Origin: Patiria miniata
Lineage: Eukaryota; Echinodermata; Asteroidea; Valvatida; Asterinidae
Direction of reading: 5' to 3'
Assembly (NCBI RefSeq): GCF_015706575.1
Contig: NW_024037076.1
Location: forward strand, 4,622,777 to 4,686,776
DNA: 64,000 bases
Shown: positions 1-12,724 of the stretch, piece by piece
Numbering within the stretch: position 1 is the first letter of the stretch
How the letters are laid out: each line of letters begins with the position of its first letter
Made by a program: the position numbers and the translations under genes
The notes under the pieces: model-generated
What the model was told of the DNA's origin: nothing
What the model saw: the letters and a program-made list of their open reading frames with translations, nothing else
The model's database searches: none

Positions 1-2524
1 CAGTAGTTCGTTTACACCAATCTTTGTCCAAGCAACGACCCTAATTTAAACAACATTGTGTAATGATGACGTCATGATGACGTCATCAGGTGTGTATTTA
101 TAGGCAATTAAAATGTGACACTTTTAATATTCAAAAATGCATAAGAAATCAACCGTACGCGTCCGCAGCATTTTGTTGCTGGCAAGTGGTAGAATAGGTT
201 GAGGTCTTTATTTCATTCAGTGTGCGTGAAATCACGTGACCCTTGCTTCCGGTCGAAAAAGGCCCAAACCGGAAGTGGCTTATCATTTAAAAGTGGTAAT
301 AGATACGAACTTGCTTTTAACGGTGTTAGTCTCTTGGCTGACAGTATTCTTCAAATCATCTACCGATGACGTCATGCAATCTTCGAGCGCCCTCTAGCGA
401 CAGGTTGAAAATTAGCAAAAATGTATTTTGAATAGATGTCTGTGGCGAAGTTTGTCGTAATCGCCTAAATATTGGTGTATATGATGACCTTGACCCACTT
501 AAGACGTGTGCGAAGTTTTAGGCAAATGACGTCATCAGACCAGAAGTTACAATAAAAAGACCCTTTTTCATTTGAAAATTCCTGAAAAATCAACCATGGC
601 AGTTTTTATATTTGTTTTTACTTTAATTGTCGATTGAAGAGTAGGTCTAAAACATTTCAATGTTTCGAGGCGATAAGCAAACTCGAACATACCCTGCGCA
701 CGCTTAAAACTTCACGTTGACAATACCTCTGCTTCAAAACATGCACAGGACAGGACGTCCACAATGTACATGTATATGTACATGCACGTACGTTGTACAT
801 AGGCACATACATCGTATGTCAGTCAGCCTGCGGCGCACGTGTTGCTAAGGTCAAATCCTGTCCACAGTGACCGTTTGAGCCGATTTTCGGCTAACTTTGA
901 CAGATTTTATGTTCATGCATGCGCATAGACAGGGACGTATTATAGCACTCTTGGCATTAATCTTTTTCAGATATCATTGAAAGTTTGCATAAGCATAGTC
1001 CCTATAGCCAAGACGTGTCCCGAAGAGTGACGTCATGGTGACGCCATCAAGTGATTTATTATGGATTTATGAATAATTAATTTTTCTCATAGACTTTGTA
1101 CACAGCTTTCTCCACAAGTCTTTCCCTATACAACACTGATATATCTTACTGAGTAGTTCTGAACTTCGGCTGAGAATTACTATGAGAAGGAAAAAGAAAT
1201 TATATTTTTTTTTACGCCTTTCATTTGATTGAAAATATTCCCAAGAGTTAGAATAGCAAGTAATATTTTATAAAAATGTTTCAGTTTAAAGGAAAATCAC
1301 GCATTTAAAGGTGCAGTTTTTCTGCTGTGGGATTTTTAACCTATTGACTTTGTACACGTTTTCAAGCCACCATTTTCATATTTTGGCGATCTGGAATCGT
1401 CATCAAAGTTACAGCCAAGAAAGACCCTCATACAAAAATTATGCCAAGACTATGACATCATGATGACGTCATCATCAAATGATTTATTATGGATTCATGA
1501 ATAATTAATTTTTCTCATAGACTTTGTACACAGCTTTCTCCACAAGTCTTTTCCTATACAACACTGATATATCTTACTGAGTAGTTCTGAACTTCGGCTG
1601 AGAATTACTATGAGAAGGAAAAAGAAATCGTATTTTTTTACGCCTGTCATTTGATTGAAAATATTCCCAAGAGTCAGAATATCAAGTAATATTTGATAAA
1701 AATGTTTCAGTTTAAAGGCAAATCACGTATTTAAAGGTGCAGTTTTTCTGCTGTTGGATTTTTAACCCATTGACTTTGTACACGTTTTCAAGGCACCATT
1801 TTTATAACTTGGCGATCTGGAATCGTCATCAAAGTTACAGCCAAGGAAGACCCTCATACAAAAATTCTGCCTATACTATGACGTCACGATGACGTCATCA
1901 CCTAATTATTTATTGATTTTTGAAAATTTACGTACATATTGTGAAGTCTTATATCTACAGAAATGTAAGTCCGATTGGGTTGAAACTTGGTATGTGGCTA
2001 TACCAGGATGTGTTATAGATTAAAAATGAGGTGACGTCATGATGACGTCATCCTGAGATTTTATATGAATATTTATTTGTTTGGACCTTTTAGCCATATC
2101 TCCCGAACGCAACATGCAAAATGCAAAATTCTTTTGACAGATTTTATGTTCATGAATATTCAGGGCATATTATTGATTAAAAAAAATCATAATGCGGAAA
2201 AGCCCTATGTTCTGTTGCAAACAGACATAGACCTCTAGTTCTTTCTTCTTCTTCTTCTTCTTCTTCTTTTTTTCCCAAAACCCCATAGACTTTGTACACG
2301 TTTATTCTACACGCCACTTTTGGCATTAATCTTTGTCATACATCATTCAAAGTTAGCATAAGCATAGCCCCTATAGCAAAGATGTGTCCCGAAGATTGAC
2401 GTCATGGTGACGTCATCGACTAATTTATTATAGATTTTTTTAATATTTAATTTTTCCCATAGACTTTGTACACAGAAATTAAAAAATAATTGTCGATTTT
2501 CAAAGGGCATTTTTGACTCTTTGC
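1..2524. repeat. Tandem ~2.5-kb repeat, unit A
   Basis: The first of about 2.4 head-to-tail copies of a non-coding repeat. The phrase 'ttacaccaatctttgtcca' near the start recurs at about 2534, and a close variant at about 7131. Inside the unit a ~425-bp segment is itself duplicated (about 1022-1454 and 1455-1887), marked by 'catagactttgtacacagc'. By eye the unit holds about twelve copies of the palindrome TGACGTCA, many paired as TGACGTCA-NNN-TGACGTCA. I see no credible gene in it. The left edge is cut by the window. Confidence 0.85.
2241..2270. repeat. (CTT)n microsatellite
   Basis: A short CTT/TTC run inside unit A. The equivalent place in unit B (about 6829-6870) is a degenerate CTT/CCT run. 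Confidence 0.8.
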
Positions 2525-5500
2525 CAGTAATTCATTTACACCAATCTTTGTCCATGCAAAGACCCTAATTCAAACAACATTGTGGAATGATGACGTCATG
2601 ATGACGTCATCCTGTGTTTATTTATAGGCAATTAAATTGTGACACTTTTAATATTTAAACATGCATAAGAAATCAACCGTACGCGTCCGCAGCATTCTGT
2701 TGCCGGCAAGTGGTAGAGCAGGTTAAGGTCTTCATTTCATTCAGTGTGCGTGCAATCACGTGACCCTTGCTTCCGGTCGAAAAAGGCCCAAACCGGAAGT
2801 GGCTTATTATTTGAAAATGGTAATAGAAATGAACTTGCTTTTAACGGTGTTAGTCTCTTGGCTGATAGAATTCTTCAAATCATCTACCGATGACGTCATG
2901 CAATCTTCGAGCGCCCTCTAGCGACAGGTTGAAAATTAGCAAAAATGTATTTTGAATAGATGTCTGTGGCGAAGTTTGTCGGAATCGCCTAAATATTAGT
3001 GTATATAATGACCTTGACCCACTTAAGACATGTGCGAAGTTTTAGGCAAATGACGTCATCAGACCGGAAGTTATAATAAAAAGACCCTTTTCCATTTGAA
3101 AATTCCTGAAAAATCAACCATGGCAGTTTTTAGATTTGTTTTTACTTTAATTGTCGATTGAAGGGTTGGTCTAAAACATTTCAAAGTTTCGAGGTGATAA
3201 GCGAACTCGAACACCCTGCGCACGCTTAAAACTTCACGTTGACAATACCTCTGCTTCAAAACATGCACAGGACAGGGCGTCCACAATGTACATGTACATG
3301 CACTTACGTTGTACATAGGCACATACATCGTATGTCAGTCAGCCTGCAGCGCACGTGTTGCTGAGGTCAAATCCTGTCCACAGTGACCGTTTGAGCCGAT
3401 TTTCGGCTAACTTTGACAGATTTTATGTTCATGCATGCGCATAGACAGGGACGTATTAGGCCCTATATCACTTTTGGCATTAATCTTTGTCAGACATCAT
3501 TGAAAGTTGGCATAAGCATAGTCCCTATAGCCAAGATGTGTCCCGAAGAGTGACGTCATGATGACATCATCAAGTGATTTATTATGGATTTATGAATAAT
3601 TAATTTTTCTCATAGACTTTGTACCCAGCTTTCTCCACAAGTCTTTCCCTATACAACACTGATATATCTTACTGAGTAGTTCTGAACTTCGGCTGAGAAT
3701 TACTATGAGAAGGAAAAAGAAATCGTATTTTTTTACGCCTGTCATTTGATTGAAAATATTCCCAAGAGTTAGAATAGCAAGTAATATTTTATAAAAATGT
3801 TTCAGTTTAAAGGAAAATCACTAATTTAAAGGTGCAGTTTTTCTGCTGTGGGATTTTTAACCTATTGACTTTGTACACGTTTTCAAGCCACCATTTTCAT
3901 AACTTGGCAATCTGGAATCGTCATCAAAGTTACAGCCTAGAAAGACCCTCATACAAAAATTATGCCAAGACTATGACATCATGATGACTTCATCATCAAA
4001 TGATTTATTATGGATTCATGAATAATTAATTTTTCTCATAGACTTTGTACACAGCTTTCTCCACAAGTCTTTTCCTATACAACACTGATATATCTTACTG
4101 AGTAGTTCTGAACTTCGGCTGAGAATTACTATGAGAAGGAAAAAGAAATCGTATTTTTTACGCCTGTCATTTGATTGAAAATATTCCCAAGAGTCAGAAT
4201 ATCAAGTAATATTTGATAAAAATGTTTCAGTTTAAAGGCAAATCACGTATTTAAAGGTGTAGTTTTTCTGCTGTTGGATTTTTAACCCATTGACTTTGTA
4301 CACGTTTTCAAGGCACCATTTTTATAACTTGGCGATCTGGAATCGTCATCAAAGTTACAGCCAAGGAAGACCCTCATACAAAAATTCTGCCTAGACTATG
4401 ACGTCACGATGACGTCATCACCTAATTTTTTATTGATTTTTGAAAATTTACGTACATATTGTGAAGTCTTATATCTACAGAAATGTAAGTCCGATTGGGT
4501 TGAAACTTGGTATGTGGCTATACCAGGATGAGTTATAGATTAAAAATGAGGTGACGTCATGATGACGTCATCTAGTCCGGTGGCTTAAGGAAAAAATCGT
4601 GACCTGCCGGATTAAAGCGCCAAATTTGGTACACTTACTGTATAGGTCCCAAGAAGTCATTCTAGAGAGGGTGCCCGATTTTAGCTGCCTGGGTCAAGGT
4701 CAGGCCAAGGTCAAAGGTCACAAGGTGTATAATACGGTATGTAGTTTTAGTAAATATCAACAAAAGTCTGAAATTTTAAATTCTGAATAGTATAAAAGGA
4801 TGTCTGACAATTACAAGACCTCACCTTTTAGAAAAAGTTCCACCCAAAAAACTTTGCCCAACAAAATAGGGGAGTTTATTCCATTTCCAAAAATGATGAC
4901 TCAGCACTTTTTAGAAAGTTTGCTTTCTGTCATGTTAAAGTTATAGAAAAGGGAACTTTGTTCTTTTTTTTGCATCACTACTACGGCACTTGGATACTAG
5001 CGAGCATAATTAACGCTCTTCCTTTGATTTATTAATTATACATGGTTTATTAATTATTATGATTACAACGTTAGTTTGATTTCAATCATGATTTAATAGC
5101 TGATGTCTGTATAAGTATGTATTGTTTATACGTATATCACTTTTAACTCACAAGACATAAAAGTGAATGGTCAGTTTCTGGCTTTCTATTATGTTTTTTC
5201 TTCTAAAAATGTATTGGTCGTTCAAGTTCACATTTTTATTATTGTTTGTCATTGTTTCACGGTGGCACGGTAGCCTATACGTAAACCTACATTTATACAG
5301 TGTATGTACATGTATACGGAGGAGCTGAATACCTGTAATGACATGTGTCAAAGTAGTTTTTTTTATTTGAATAATAATTAGCACCCTGATGTGCTCATTG
5401 ATTGATTTTGCCTACCATTGCTGAAATTATGTCCTATACCTTGTGTGTGATTGATTCACAATTCACAAAGCAAAAGATTTACAAGAGCGCTTTTCATTCC

Positions 5501-7121
5501 ATGAAAGCTCAAGTGTACTTCGGACCAAACTTGAAAATTGCGAGTCGCTAAACCTAAATGCCTATAAATATGCATACCTTATTATGCCAAATAGTAGTTT
5601 TCAATAATGAAAACAATAAAATACATGTAGAGCTAGTTTGAACATTTAGTCGAGAGGTATACAAACTCATTAACTTTTTGGACTGGAGCCAATGGCTGGA
5701 TAATAGCCAACTAATCCGTAAGTTGCTGAGATTTATGATGATACAAAGCTATCGATGTGGAAAGATTGTAATAGTGCAGTGCATTCTCTTCAATTTTAAG
5801 GCCAGGACACAAAATTATGAATGAATATAGGCCTAATGTAAATCAAAAAATAAATTCTTATGAAAAGAACAAACAGTTTAAAGAGCGAAGTATGCAGTAC
5901 TGTCCTTTCTCAACACAATGTATACCTGCCACACTGATATTGATTATTCAACACGGGTAACTACATGTAATATGACAAAGCCATTACACTGGACCAAGAT
6001 TAGAATACTGGAAACTGATTGTACACCTTCATGCCTTATGAGTAAAGTGTGATGGGAATACATACATTTGTACATACACATATGCATACATAATGGCAAC
6101 TTTATAACTATCATTATTTTGAAGCAAACTGTCGCTTAATTAAGATAATTAACAAACCATAACTAATTAATAAAAGAATGGAAGAACATTATTTATGTCT
6201 TTGATTATTCACATTCCAACAAAATAATGAAAATATAACAAAGCTTATAGTTTCTATAACATTAACATAACAGAAATCAAATTTTCTAAAAAGTGCTGAG
6301 TCATCATTTTTGGAAATTGCGAAGTCTCCACTATTTTGTTGGGCAAAGGTTTTTTGATGGATTTTTTTCTGATATGGTTGGTCTTATAGTTGCCTGACAT
6401 CCTTTTATGCAATTCAGAACTTTAAATTTCAGACTTTTGGGGAAATTTACGACAACTATATGCAGTATTGTACACCTTGTGACCTTTGACCTTGGCCTGA
6501 CCTTGACCTAGGCCCCCAAAACCGGGCACCCCCCTCTAGATTGACTTCTAGGGACCTATACAGTAACTGTACCAAATTTGGTGCTTTAATCCGGCGTGTC
6601 ACGATCTTGCCCAAAATTAGCTCTAAGCCACCGGACTAATGCTGAGATTTTATATGAATATTTATTTGTTTGGACCTTTTAGCCATATCTCCCGAACGCA
6701 ACATGCAAAATGCAAAATTCTTTTGACAGATTTTATGTTCATGAATATTCAGGGCATATTATTGATTAAAAAAAATCATAATGCGGAAAAGCCCTATGTT
6801 CTGTTGCAAACAGACATAGACCTCTAGTTTTTCTTTCTTCCTCTTCCTCTTCTTCTTCCACTTCTTTTTTGCACAAAATCCCATAGACTTTGTACACTTT
6901 TTTTCTACACGCCACTTTTGGCCTTAAAACAATTCCGATTTTCTTCAAACCTGGCACATACTTAGAACATCACCTGCAGATGTGTGCCGAATCATTACGT
7001 CATGCTGACATCATCACGCGATTTATTATATAATTTTGAATATTTAATTTTTCCCATAGACTTTGTACACAGAAATTTTTAAAAAAATGTCGATTTTCAA
7101 AGGGCATTTTCGACTCTTTGC
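2525..7121. repeat. Tandem ~2.5-kb repeat, unit B
   Basis: The second copy of the repeat. It is longer only because a 2.06-kb transposon sits at 4573-6638; without it the unit is about 2.53 kb. It matches unit A along its length with scattered substitutions, including the internal ~425-bp duplication (about 3549-3975 and 3975-4395). About nine TGACGTCA palindromes are intact; others are decayed, for example gacatcatgatgacttcat at about 3974. Confidence 0.85.
4573..6638. mobile_element. Non-autonomous DNA transposon with long inverted repeats
   Basis: The element interrupts repeat unit B. Its ends are GTCCGGTGGCTTA at 4575 and the reverse complement ending at 6636, each flanked by TA, as expected for Tc1/mariner-type target duplication. 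The inverted homology runs inward for roughly 300 bases, including a block rich in 'ggtcaaggtcaggccaaggt' and its complement. The AT-rich interior (about 4900-6290) shows no transposase. It is a long-TIR foldback element that would need a transposase supplied elsewhere. Confidence 0.8.
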
Positions 7122-8113
7122 CAGTAATTCATTTACACCACTCTTTGTCCAAGCAAAGACCCTAATTCAAACAACATTGTGTAATGATGACGTCATGATG
7201 ACGTCATCCGGTGTTTATTTATAGGCAATTAAATTGTGACACTTTTAATATTTAAAAATGCATAAGAAATCAACCGTACGCGTCCGCAGCATTCTGTTGC
7301 CGGCAAGTGGTAGAGTAGGTTGAGGTCTTTATTTCATTCAGTGTGCGTGAAATCACATGACCCTTGCTTCCGGTCGAAAAAGGCCAAAACCGGAAGTGGC
7401 TTATTATTTGAAAGTGGTAATAGATATGAACTTGCTTTTAACGGTGTTAGTCTCTTGGCTGATAGTGTTCTTCAAATTATTTACCGATGACGTCATGCAA
7501 TCTTCGAGCGCCCTCTCGCGACAGGTTGAAAATTAGCAAAAATGTATTTTGAATAGATGTCTGTGGCGAAGTTTGTCGGAATCGCCTAAATATTGGTGTA
7601 TATGATGACCTTGACCTACTTAAGACGTGTGCGAAGTTTTAGGTGTATGACGTCATCAGACCGGAAGTTATAATGAAAAGACTATTTTTCCTTTGAAAAT
7701 TCCTGAAAAATCAACCATGGTAGTTTTTATATTAGTTTTTACTTTAATTGTCGATTGAAGGGTAGGTCTAAAACATTTCAAAGTTTCGAGGCAATAAGCA
7801 AACTCGGACATGCCCTGCGCACGCTTAAAACTTCAGGTTGACAATACCTCTGCTTTAAAACATGCACAGGACGTCCACAATGTACCGGTACATGTACATG
7901 CACGTACGTTGTACATATCGTATGTCAGTCAGCCCGCGCACAGCGCACGTGTTGCTGAGGTCAAATCCTGTCCACAGTGACCGTTTGAGCCGATTTCCAG
8001 CTAACTTTGACAGATTTTTTGTTCATGCATAGTCAGGGACGTATTATTGATAAAAACAAATCATAATGCGAAAAAGCCCTATCTTCTGTTGCAAACAGAC
8101 ATAGATCTCTACT
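7122..8113. repeat. Tandem ~2.5-kb repeat, unit C (truncated)
   Basis: The third copy, which breaks off at about 8113. It starts with the same 'cagtaattcatttacacca' and keeps the paired TGACGTCA motif at about 7187 and single ones near 7485 and 7646. To its right the sequence switches to intron sequence of the LDL-A exon array. Confidence 0.8.
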
Positions 8114-8572
8114 TATATGTCTATGGGTCCAACAGATAATCCATATTGGGAACAGCTCTGTGGTTGTTCACAACCACAATTTCTAGTTATTATTATTATT
8201 AATATTGCAAGGTGTGCCGCCTCATGTACACATAACTGTCAAGAAAAGCTTCGCAAAGGCAATGATACAGAAAGTGATGACAACTGCGCGATGGGTATAC
8301 AGACGGGACAAGGAGTCCATTTTGAAACAAAGAAGAATAATCTTAGGTTCACTGGTCTATACGTATACACAAGTGTACTTTTACAACTTGTGCAATCTTC
8401 AATCCATGGTAGCTTTTTGATAACAATTTGCTAGGGCAGTTTTGAAAAAATGCAAGTGAACATATAATGCCACTTCAATGCACAAACGTGATATCTCTCC
8501 TCATGTTTCCGAGAAAAGAAAACAGAAAAAAGTGGGTTTTTTTTCACCAAATGAAAAAAAAACACCACTTAC

Positions 8573-8677
8573 CGCAGCCCACCTCGTCTTCTTTATCAGG
8601 GCAATCGGGTTCGCCGTCACAAAACCAAGAAAATGGGATGCACGTCGTTCCATCTGCACAGAGAGAGCCGTCGCAAG
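8573..8677 (-). CDS. LDL-receptor class A exon (copy 1 of array)
   Basis: A 105-bp minus-strand exon whose only sensible reading is a full LDL-A module with six cysteines in order ([34 protein letters not shown]). The acidic C-terminal part (DGEPDC..DKEDE) is the calcium-binding region of the family. The exon is bounded by an acceptor ending in gataag and a GTAAGT donor, and is phase 1 at both ends, the usual arrangement for shuffled extracellular modules. LDL-A modules bind ligands outside the cell in receptors and matrix proteins. It is the most distal copy visible; I see no further exon towards lower coordinates. One residue differs from copy 2 (K for G in the acidic loop). Confidence 0.7.
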
Positions 8678-8806
8678 CTTATCACGAAAGAAGAACAAAG
8701 TAAATCTGTATTACCATAATGCTCGTACTAATCTCATGGATACAAAATGAACTGAAAACAGAAAAAAGTGGGTTTTTTTCACCAAATGAAAAAAAAAACC
8801 ACTTAC

Positions 8807-8911
8807 CGCAGCCCACCTCGTCTTCTCCATCAGGGCAATCGGGTTCGCCGTCACAAAACCAAGAAAATGGGATGCACGTCGTTCCATCTGCACAGAGGAA
8901 GCCGTCGCAAG
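8807..8911 (-). CDS. LDL-receptor class A exon (copy 2)
   Basis: A 105-bp minus-strand exon nearly identical to copy 1, with six cysteines and the canonical [10 protein letters not shown] end. It has the same acceptor and GTAAGT donor and is phase 1 at both ends, so it could be spliced in or skipped without shifting the frame. The intron towards copy 1 is only about 130 bases, much shorter than the 479-bp introns on the other side, so part of the repeat unit has been lost here. Confidence 0.7.
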
Positions 8912-8952
8912 CTTATCACGAAAGAAGAACAAAGTAAATCCGCATTACCATA

Positions 8953-10071
8953 ATGCTTGTGCTAATCTCGTGGATACAAAATGAACTGAAATCCGGAACG
9001 TGTGAGAGGCTTATTTGTTTAATATTGCTAAGTGTGCCGCCTCACGTACACATGACTGTCAAGAAAAGCTTCGCAAAGGCAACGATACAGAAAGTGATGA
9101 CAACTGTGCGATGGGTATACAGACGAAACGAGGAGTCCATTTTGAAAAAAGGAAGAATAATCTTAGGTTCACCAGTCTATACGTATACAAAAGTGTACTT
9201 TTACAATTTGTGCAATCTTCAATCCATGGTAGCTTTTTGATAACAATTTGCTAGGGCAGTTTTGGGAAAATGCAAGTGAACATATAATGCCACTTCAATG
9301 CACAAACGTGATATCTCTCCTCATCATTCCGAGAAAAGAAAACAGAAAAAAGTGGGGTTTTTTTCACCAAATGAAAAAAAAACCACTTACCGCAGCCCAC
9401 CTCGTCTTCTCCATCAGGGCAATCGGGTTCGCCGTCACAAAACCCAGAAAATGGGATGCGCGTCGTTGTATCTGGACAGAGGAAGTCGTCGCGACCTTAT
9501 CACGAAAGAAGAACAAAGTAAATCCGCATTACCATAATGCACGTACTAATCTCGTGGATACAAAATGAACTGAAATCCGGAACGTGTGAGAGGCTTATTT
9601 GTTTAATATTGCTAAGTGTGCCGCCTCACGTACACATGACTGTCAAGAAAAGCTTCGCAAAGGCAACGATACAGAAAGTGATGACAACTGTGCGATGGGT
9701 ATACAGACGAAACGAGGAGTCCATTTTGAAAAAAGGAAGAATAATCTTAGGTTCACCAGTCTATACGTATACAAAAGTGTACTTTTACAATTTGTGCAAT
9801 CTTCAATCCATGGTAGCTTTTTGATAACAATTTGCTAGGGCAGTTTTGGGAAAATGCAAGTGAACATATAATGCCACTTCAATGCACAAACGTGATATCT
9901 CTCCTCATCATTCCGAGAAAAGAAAACAGAAAAAAGTGGGGTTTTTTTCACCAAATGAAAAAAAAACCACTTACCGCAGCCCACCTCGTCTTCTCCATCA
10001 GGGCAATCGGGTTCGCCGTCACAAAACCCAGAAAATGGGATGCGCGTCATTCCATCTGCACAGGGGAAGTC
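8953..10071. repeat. 584-bp tandem duplication carrying LDL-A exon and intron
   Basis: Sequence at 8953-9536 recurs from 9537 with very few changes (for example 9248 matches 9832, and 9298 matches 9882). The unit includes one LDL-A exon and its intron. A degraded partial unit lies at about 8114-8720, and an inverted one at 16339-16960. Confidence 0.85.
9391..9495 (-). CDS. LDL-receptor class A exon (copy 3, two cysteines lost)
   Basis: A 105-bp minus-strand exon with the same borders and phase (1-1) as copies 1 and 2. The first and third cysteines read as arginine (CGC for TGC), leaving four of six: FLCPDTTTRIPFSGFCD then [10 protein letters not shown]. Loss of two disulfide cysteines should destabilise an LDL-A fold, so this copy may be a decaying exon or a divergent module. 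The splice signals remain intact. Confidence 0.6.
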
Positions 10072-12212
10072 GATATCTCCAGAGGCACTTCCACTCGCAC
10101 TTCCGCTTCCGCTTCCACTGTCAATATCTCCAGAGGCACTGCCACTGCCACTGTCAATATCTCCAGAGGCACTTCCACTTCCACTTCCACTTCCACTGTC
10201 AATATCTCCAGAAGCACTTCCACTTCCACTGTCAATATCTCCAGAGGCACTGCCACTTCCACTCGCACTTCCGCTTCCGCTGCCACTGTCAGTATCTCCA
10301 GAGGCACTTCCACTTCCACTTCCGCTTCCACTGTCAATATCTCCTGAGGCACTTCCACTTCCACTTCCACTGTCAATATCGCCAGAGGCACTGCCACTTC
10401 CACTCGCACTTCCGCTTCCACTGTCAGTATCTCCAGAGGCACTTCCACTTCCACTTCCACTGTCAATATCTCCAGAGGCACTGCCACTGCCACTTCCACT
10501 TCCACTGTCAGTATCTCCAGAGGCACTTCCACTTCCACTGTCAATATCTCCAGAGGCACTGCCACTGCCACTTCCACTTCCACTGTCAATATCTCCTGAG
10601 GCACTGCCACTTCCACTGTCAATATCTCCAGAAGCACTTCCACTTCCACTGTCAATATCACCAGAGGCACTGCCACTTCCACTCGCACTTCCGCTTCCGC
10701 TTCCACTGTCAGTATCTCCAGAGGCACTTCCACTTCCACTTCCACTTCCACTGTCAATATCTCCAGAGGCAATGCCACTTCCACTTCCACTGTCGATATC
10801 TCCAGAGGCACTTCCACTCGCACTTCCGCTTCCGCTTCCACTGTCAATATCTCCAGAGGCACTGCCACTGCCACTTCCACTTCCACTGTCAATATCTCCT
10901 GAGGCACTGCCACTTCCACTTCCACTTCCACTGTCGATATCTCCAGAGGCACTTCCACTCGCACTTCCACTTCCGCTTCCACTGTCAATATCTCCAGAGG
11001 CACTGCCACTTCCACTTCCACTGTCGATATCTTCAGAGGCACTTCCACTCGAACTTCCGCTTCCGCTTCCACTTCCACTGTCAATATCTCCAGAGGCACT
11101 GCCACTTCCACTTCCACTTCCACTGTCAATATCTCCCGAGGCACTGCCACTTCCACTTCCACTTCCACTGTCGATATCTCCAGAGGCACTTCCACTAGCA
11201 CTTCCGCTTCCGCTTCCACTGTCAATATCTCCAGAGGCACTGCCACTTCCACTTTTGCTTCCACTGTCAATATCACCAGAAGTACTGCCACTTCCACTGT
11301 CGATATTTCCAGAGGCACTTCCACTTCCACTTTCAATATCTCCTGAGGCACTGCCACTAGCACTTCCGCTTCCGCTTCCACTGTCAATATCTCCAGAGGC
11401 ACTGCCACTTCCACTTTTGCTTCCACTGTCAATATCACCAGAAGTACTGCCACTTCCACTGTCGATATTTCCAGAGGCACTTCCACTTCCACTTTCAATA
11501 TCTCCTGAGGCACTGCCACTTCCACTTCCACTTCCACTGTCAATATCTCCAGAGGCACTGCCACTTCCACTGTCAATATCTCCAGAGGCACTTCCACTCA
11601 AACTTCCGCTTCCGCTTCCACTTTCAATATCTCCAGAGGTACTGCCACTTCCACTTCCGCTTTCACTGTCAATATCTCCAGAGGCACTTCCACTTCCACT
11701 GTCAATATCTCCAGAGGCACTGCCACTTCCACTGTCAATATCTCCAGAGGCACTGCCACTTCCACTTCCGCTTCCACTGTCAATATCGCCAGAGGCACTT
11801 CCACTTCCACTGTCAATATCTCCAGAGGCACTGCCACTTCCACTCGCGCTTCCACTTCCGCTTCCACTTCCGCTTTCACTGTCAATATCTCCAGAGGCAC
11901 TTCCACTTCCATTTCCGCTTCCACTGTCAATATCGCCAGAGGCACTTCCACTTCCACTGTCTATATCTCCAGAGGCACTTCCACTTCCACTCATACTTCC
12001 GCTTCTGCTTCCGCTTCCACTGTCAATATCCCTTGAGGCACTTCCACTTCCACTTCCGCTTCCACTGTTGATATCTCCAGAGGCACTTCCACTTCCACTG
12101 TCAATATCTCCAGAGGCACTTGCACTTCCACTTCCACTGTCAATATCTCCAGAGGCACTTCCACTTCCACTGCCACTCATAGTTCCATGGCCGCTTCCGC
12201 TTCCATCCTCCC
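9975..12212 (-). CDS. Giant Ser-Gly/Ser-Gly-Asp repeat exon ending in LDL-A module
   Basis: A 2,238-bp minus-strand exon (746 codons, phase 1 at both ends). The acceptor is TTTAAAATTACAG and the donor is GGTAAGT. It opens with GEDGSGSGHGTMSGS and then runs for about 700 residues of repeats built from SGSGSASGDID. The last ~30 residues are an LDL-A module (CADGMTRIPFSGFCD, then [10 protein letters not shown]) with one cysteine pair missing. Ser-Gly next to Asp/Glu is the known acceptor context for glycosaminoglycan chains, and SGD clusters followed by LDL-A modules occur in perlecan; a proteoglycan role here is inference. The repeat lengths stay multiples of three with no stop. Upstream exons are not adjacent; a phase-1 signal-peptide exon at 24448-24376 is a candidate start. 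Confidence 0.6.
10072..12190. repeat. Coding minisatellite (Ser-Gly repeats)
   Basis: About 2.1 kb of an imperfect short repeat built from 'gtcaatatctccagaggca' plus variable numbers of 'cttcca' hexamers on the plus strand. Copy number of the hexamer varies from unit to unit. All frames are open for long stretches because the unit is a multiple of three without stops. Larger duplications exist inside it (about 11212-11330 is repeated at about 11380-11500). Confidence 0.9.
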
Positions 12213-12724
12213 CTGTAATTTTAAACAATGAAAAGTTACATTGTTTAGATATAAATTATATTAAAGCTCCGACCCGGCGACTCATACTTTTGACGCCCAG
12301 TTAAAAACGTCAGTTCGGACATATTTCATCTGATCACTTGCATGGGTTGTTTGCACCAATGGGGTCGTTGGTAAACAAACCCCACATAGATCATTGTTTA
12401 GTTGGAGGAAAAGATTCACCATCAGATCTTGGAGTCCACTTCAGGGACTCCCTTACCTGTTAAACCTACAATTTGCATATTTCTCCAAGCCTAAGGCTTC
12501 CACGGTATATTTTAATACCACACAAGGGCACCCTCCATCGCCCGCCCCCGCTAGCGTTCATGGAAGACGGATGTGTTTTTGGATCTCCTACGAAAGTATC
12601 CTCTGCTATAGTTTTTTTTGTACATTTTGAAAGAAATTTGTGAGTTATTTCTTTCGTGAGTTATACAAGATTCGGTGCTTCTGGTAGAGTGCCAGGTTTT
12701 GTTTTTGTTACGTTTACAGGTTAG

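Noticed and set aside
6766..6957. A small protein with a glutamate run on the minus strand, in repeat unit B
   Set aside because: The run is the CTT/CCT microsatellite; the frame is not conserved in the other repeat units.
10040..12304. A 754-codon open frame on the plus strand (SISPEALPLPL repeats) and other long frames over the same block
   Set aside because: The repeat is a multiple of three without stops in several frames on both strands. Only the minus frame with the Ser-Gly repeat connects in phase to a recognised LDL-A module and to proper splice borders.
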